Source of the DNA: Apodospora peruviana
Taxonomy: Eukaryota > Ascomycota > Sordariomycetes > Sordariales > Lasiosphaeriaceae
Length of the DNA: 64,000 nt
Assembly (NCBI GenBank): GCA_033439685.1
Contig: JAUEDM010000004.1
Location: forward strand, 1,364,001-1,428,000
Reading direction: 5' to 3'
In this document: one piece after another, positions 59,920 through 64,000 of the stretch
Layout: the number at the start of each line of letters is the position of its first letter
How positions within the stretch are numbered: position 1 is the stretch's first letter
Notes under the pieces: model-generated
What the model saw: the letters and a program-made list of their open reading frames with translations, nothing else
Told to the model about the DNA's origin: nothing
The model's database searches: none
Program-made: the position numbers and the translations under genes

Positions 59920-61278
59920 ATGGACGGTTTGCCGCATTACTCGACGAATGCCATAAACAACAACACGTCGACGGCTTCATATCCTTCACCAGCAGCCATA
60001 TCACCACATCAGCTACAACAGCAAACTTCGGCAGCCCCTCCCCAAACGTTGCCTCCGCTCCAGCCTAGCCACCCGGCAATGCAACAGACCCCCTACGCCA
60101 GCTATCCTCACACGCCCAGGACGCCAGCAACCCCCAATACTCCCGGTCCGACCAACAACATGGCCAGCTACCCACCTCCGCCCCAGCAGAACGCCGGTCG
60201 TGGTGCTGCCTATCCGATGATGAGCAACGCTCAGTACAGCCAGCAGTCGTATCCCACCTCTTCTGCCATGCTGCCGCAGACAACCACGGCCGCCTCGCAC
60301 CCTCAGCCCATTGCGCCGGCTCCGACCTCGGGCGCGGGCCGAGTCCCACCAGTCCTCCGCCCCATGCCAGCCGGCGGCGTCATGCCGCAGCAGGGAATGA
60401 ACTCGCCGTACACCCAGAGCCAGATGATGCCTCAGTCTTCAATGATGCCGGAGGGAGCAGACCAGCCAACCCACGTCGTTGGCTCGCAGGGCCGGAGAGG
60501 CATCTTGCCAAGTGCACCCGGAAAGCCCGCGGCGCCAGCAGCTGGGACTGCTAAGAACCAGATTCCGCAAAAGGATGCTGACGGGAAGTTTCCGTGCCCC
60601 CATTGCACCAAAACTTATCTCCACGCAAAACACTTGAAGCGTCATCTTCTTCGTCGTAAGTTCCTGTTCTTGCCTTACTTGGTTATGGTGACTTGACAAT
60701 GTGTGACAGATACCGGCGACCGGCCTTATATGTGTGTACTGTGTCGCGATACCTTCTCGCGTTCTGATATCCTCAAACGCCACTTCATAAAGTGCTCTGT
60801 ACGCCGCGGCAACCCGACAGGGGCTAGCCACCTCTCTCACCCCCAGGCGCATGTCAAGAAGAATGCCGGAGCTCAGAAGGCTCTGGGCGCCGACGGCGAT
60901 GTCAATCATATGAACGGTATGGGAAATATGCCTCCCGACGGAATGCACGTTCCTTTCGGCCTCATCCCTGCTCAAGAAGGCATGAACAACATCGCCAACG
61001 ATCAAAGCCAGCTTTCGAGGTCGAGCAGCATCAACAGGCTTGATGAAACAAATCGTGATAGGAGAAGCATGAATGGCTCTGTTATGGGCGCCTCGACTCG
61101 CGGCGGTAGTTTCGACCAGACCTACAACGGCAATGGTGTTGCGAACATCAACCCTGAGCTGGCGAACTATAGCATGCCCCAGGGTCAGAATATGTTTGGA
61201 GGAGGTGGCGGCGATTGGTCGACAATGTTCGGTGCGCACTCTCCCCTTTCTCCAATTCGATTCCCACCTAATGATTGA
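59920..61278 (+). CDS. C2H2 zinc-finger transcription regulator
   Basis: Exons 59920-60655 and 60710-61278 encode 434 residues. The first 220 residues are Pro/Gln/Ser/Thr-rich, typical of a transactivation or disordered region. Two adjacent C2H2 fingers follow: FPCPHCTKTYLHAKHLKRHLLRRH, joined by the linker TGDRPY to MCVLCRDTFSRSDILKRHFIKC. The intron lies within the last histidine codon of finger one, and splicing is required to complete the finger. The remainder is Asn/Gly/Ser-rich. The 3' end is uncertain: a possible 50-nt intron at 61232-61281 (gtgcgc donor, ctaat branch, gacag acceptor) would replace the last 16 residues with a different ending and move the stop to 61310. It is probably a nuclear DNA-binding developmental regulator. 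The target is unknown. Confidence 0.85.
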
Positions 61279-62732
61279 CAGACGCGGACCGTAATCAAAC
61301 GAGAGCCTAGGAGCCCGCTCAAGCAGTTGAAGTCCCGTGGTTAAACTAACGATCAGACTTCCAACCCCCGAAGGCTGTTCCGTTTTACCCTACTTCCTAT
61401 CAACAAGCCTCCGCCAAAGATCATCGATTTTCTGTATCCGTCTGGCCGTCTTGAGCCTAACATGCCACGTCGTTTTGAATGATCACTTAAAGCGGACGAT
61501 ATCCGAGATCTTCTCGACATGTTCACCTTTTTTCACACGCACTTTTCGATACTGCATTTTCCCACTCCCGCCCAGCGGATCCTTGCGTGTGTTGCAAGTA
61601 TTGGAGCGTACTCTTGTGATCTTTTTTTCATACGAATCCGTGAACTATCGAAGATGCACGATCCAACAAACTTCGACGGGACGACTCGGGTTGAGCAGGA
61701 GAAGCGTTTCCGAATCGGCATCTCTTTTTTTTGCTATCGAGTGCACAGCCGCCCCCTTAGCCTTTACCGTGCCTACCTTATTCAGCGAAAGGCTCAGGTA
61801 CAGACGAACACAGACGTTCAACCAAGCTTCGATGCCATTAGCACCTAAATCTCCATTTGGTCACTCTTGACGGTCTCGGTCGACCACGACAAATTGTATG
61901 AGAAAGTCTTTTGTCGTGAATGCTTCATTCGGCATGATGCAAGGCGTTTAGGTGCGTGGAACAGTGGCTATATCGACCGGCTCGGGCACTCCTTTTCCGC
62001 GGAATGCCTTGCTTCGGCACATTTGTCTAGGTCTCGACACAAAGCTTAGCGAGCGGACAACGCGATGGACTTCGTGGCCAATCTTTCTTCGTTCAGCTTT
62101 CAGGAACGTTTGGATGGTGCTCAACAAATTCAAGACGGTCTGTGGCGGCGATAATACTCCCTGCTTCCTCCTGGCGTTGACTGCGCCCACCGTTGACGAT
62201 ATGTGGGATTTCCAAAGTTGGGGGCTTTTAGACTCTGCAACGGATCACAAAGTCGCCTGGAATCACGACCGTTGAAGAGGTGGAAGGAAGCGCAGTGTGG
62301 CATTGTTATGTTTCACGGACATATAAAAATTCCCAGCATAGATGGCGTTGCACCTTTCTCAACGGTGGTTTTCGTTGTTTTCTCCTTTCCTTCTGTCTCT
62401 GACTTTCCTATCTGTCAATTTCTTACGGTTTCTCCATTATCCTGTTTACATTCGGTGCGGGCTGGCATTATTCATGAGAGAAAAAGTTTCGACAATCACT
62501 CTTGTTGCATCAGATTGGCAAAACGGGGCGGTTTATTTGCTTTTTTGTTACTCATCATGAGGATACGGGGGATTGCACGATGATAGACCTTTGCTACTGC
62601 GGCTTTGCATTAGAGACTCACACATATCTTTCCAGCCGTTCCAACCGATCAGATAGACCAGCGAGGAAAGGGGGCAAAAGGCAAATCAAATGGGGGCGGT
62701 TCAATGTCTGATTTATATGTTTTCTGCGTCAT

Positions 62733-62750
62733 TGTGTGTGTGTGTGTGTG
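62733..62750. repeat. TG dinucleotide microsatellite, 9 units
   Basis: Nine consecutive TG units lie in the spacer downstream of the C2H2 gene. Confidence 0.9.
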
Positions 62751-63083
62751 GAAAAAGAAAGACTGTCTGTGGTACGATGGCTCGTTGCCGATAGTGATGA
62801 CAAAACCCATTTCTCTCTGTTTCATTCGCTTGACTTATATGAGTTTACCGTTAACGTTGTCCTGTGATTTGCATTCATTGCTCGGTTGGTGAATTCGAGA
62901 CTTGTAACTGGCCAGCGGAGAACCTGTTCTGCTCTTATGATCGGTCGAGCTTCTCTTATGACTGTAGGAATATATGGAACGATCGAGGTCAGGAATTTTG
63001 GAAACGCGATATACGGGAAAGACGATAATGTATGGGATACTTTGTACAGGTCTCGTTGAGGATCAAATGATATGTGGGCAAAA

Positions 63084-63105
63084 GGGGGGGGGGGGGGGGG
63101 GGGGG
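63084..63105. repeat. Homopolymer run of 22 G
   Basis: This is an uninterrupted 22-base guanine run, the only such tract in the window. It could be a true unstable mononucleotide repeat with G-quadruplex potential, or a place where sequencing or assembly gave an uncertain length. Confidence 0.9.
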
Positions 63106-63852
63106 TGTACGCGTATATCGTCACGATGCTCAACGATATCAATGACCTATCTCACTTCTACAATATATTCTGTAGTGGACAGAATACCCAAGGCGCCAGG
63201 ATTGAAATAAATTTACTTCTTTGATCACAGGTCTTGATATCTTTACATGGTGTGTTTAGGAGAAATATACAGACTAGAGATTATCTAGGTCGGAGACCAA
63301 TGGCACAGAGACTCCAGAATTTCCCGGAACCCTGGTTGGATGATTCGGTGCCTGTATCCAGTGTTCTATTGGCATCTCATATTTACCTAGAAACTAACTG
63401 CCTGGGAACTAACTTCGAGGGGAAACTGGACGGCGGCCGAACATCTTGCTCGTGTGGTTAGGCACCCTCCCCAGGGATCTGGAATAGATATATGGAACTA
63501 CCGGTAACTACCTAAGTACACACCCGCGTGCTAATATACCTCTACTAATGAATAGGCAACTTTGCTCCTCCATCAGATCATATAGTATCGGCTCTATTTT
63601 CTAGACGCAAGATAAACATCATGAAACCTCGGGAAGATGTGGCTTCGGAAGACGGTAATTGGTAGGTAACCGGACGAGTCTGTAACCGGAGGTAGGTATA
63701 TCCTTGGCTGCAGCTGGAGCAGAACCTTCCCTCCCGGTGAAACTTCCCCCTTTCCGCGAGCCTATCTGCTCTGACCGAGGTGAGAATGAGACACCTCCCC
63801 GCCACGTGACAGCGTCATTACGATTCGTTCAAAGGGGTCTCTATTTCCGCTG

Positions 63853-63993
63853 TCATTGCTTATCGTTGCGCGATTGAAGAAAGGGCGGAACGGTTGGCCC
63901 GGCGGACCGGTCGATTACTTGGATCTTTGGCAAGCGCTTCAGGTCTTCTTCGCTCGGGGTGAGACCGAGCTTCTCCTCGATGGTGTCGGTCAT
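63853..63993 (-). CDS. Possible edge gene fragment, unknown
   Basis: A minus-strand ORF starts at an ATG seven bases from the window edge. It encodes 46 residues beginning MTDTIEEKLGLTPSEEDLKRLPKIQ. The codon third positions are GC-rich and the content looks protein-like for about 26 residues. A gtaatc donor-like site follows KIQ, so it may be the first exon of a spliced gene. A CACGTGAC site lies 40 bp beyond the ORF end, which would be inside or downstream of that gene. I do not recognise the family. Confidence 0.3.
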   Translation of the reverse strand: MTDTIEEKLGLTPSEEDLKRLPKIQVIDRSAGPTVPPFLQSRNDKQ

Positions 63994-64000
63994 GGTAAGT

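Larger units (their letters stand above)
61311..63852. other. Downstream spacer with simple repeats
   Basis: No gene is recognised. The stretch contains nine TG units (62733-62750), a run of 22 G (63084-63105), and a CACGTGAC site at 63803-63810. Many short ORFs are present but none has recognisable content. Confidence 0.5.

Overview
The window looks like nuclear DNA of a filamentous ascomycete, most likely a Sordariomycete. Its genes are broken by short introns (about 50-100 nt) with GTRNGT-type donors and CTAAC/CTGAC branch points close to the acceptor. Spacers are compact, and every recognisable protein is a conserved fungal housekeeping protein. No bacterial-type operons, CRISPR arrays, rRNA or convincing tRNA genes were seen. 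All gene models were spliced by eye from the sequence, and no database search was run.

Layout. 1-2197: no gene recognised. 2198-6101 (+): UPF2/NMD2. 8526-11165 (+): chitin-synthase-like family-2 glycosyltransferase. 12284-14998 (+): Hsp110-type chaperone (Hsp88), convergent with 15703-19133 (-): eIF5B. 20012-24290 (-): MMS1/CPSF-A-like beta-propeller protein. 25148-26547 (+): TBC-domain Rab GAP with a C-terminal membrane anchor. 26984-29102 (-): Vps52. 30286-31098 (+): eIF5A. 32312-34260 (+): RNA polymerase I factor Rrn7. 34829-35900 (+): Yip1-family membrane protein. 36105-36886 (-): mitochondrial rhodanese. 37847-39707 (-): sterol C-22 desaturase Erg5/CYP61. 42574-42861 (+): small spliced Ser-rich protein. 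43813-45456 (-): DASH subunit Ask1. 45988-47050 (-): NuA4 subunit Eaf7. 47616-50613 (+): gamma-tubulin complex protein of the GCP6 type. 50614-59919: a 9.3-kb stretch with no supportable gene. 59920-61278 (or 61310) (+): C2H2 zinc-finger regulator. 61311-64000: mostly empty, with a simple-repeat region and perhaps the edge of another gene.

The genes do not form a biosynthetic cluster. Several serve translation or mRNA quality control (UPF2, eIF5B, eIF5A, Rrn7 for rRNA synthesis), several serve membrane traffic (TBC GAP, Vps52, Yip1), and two serve the microtubule/kinetochore system (Ask1, GCP6). This reads as ordinary core-genome mixing.

The points most worth a second look are at the RNA and spacer level. 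Several likely introns are a multiple of three long and stop-free, most notably 192 nt in hsp88. eIF5B has a GC-AG intron with a perfect consensus. Short palindromes built on TACCTA/TAGGTA and TACGGA/TCCGTA recur in spacers. The gene desert at 50.6-59.9 kb contains a diverged tandem duplication. I found no clear evidence of a wholly new biological system.
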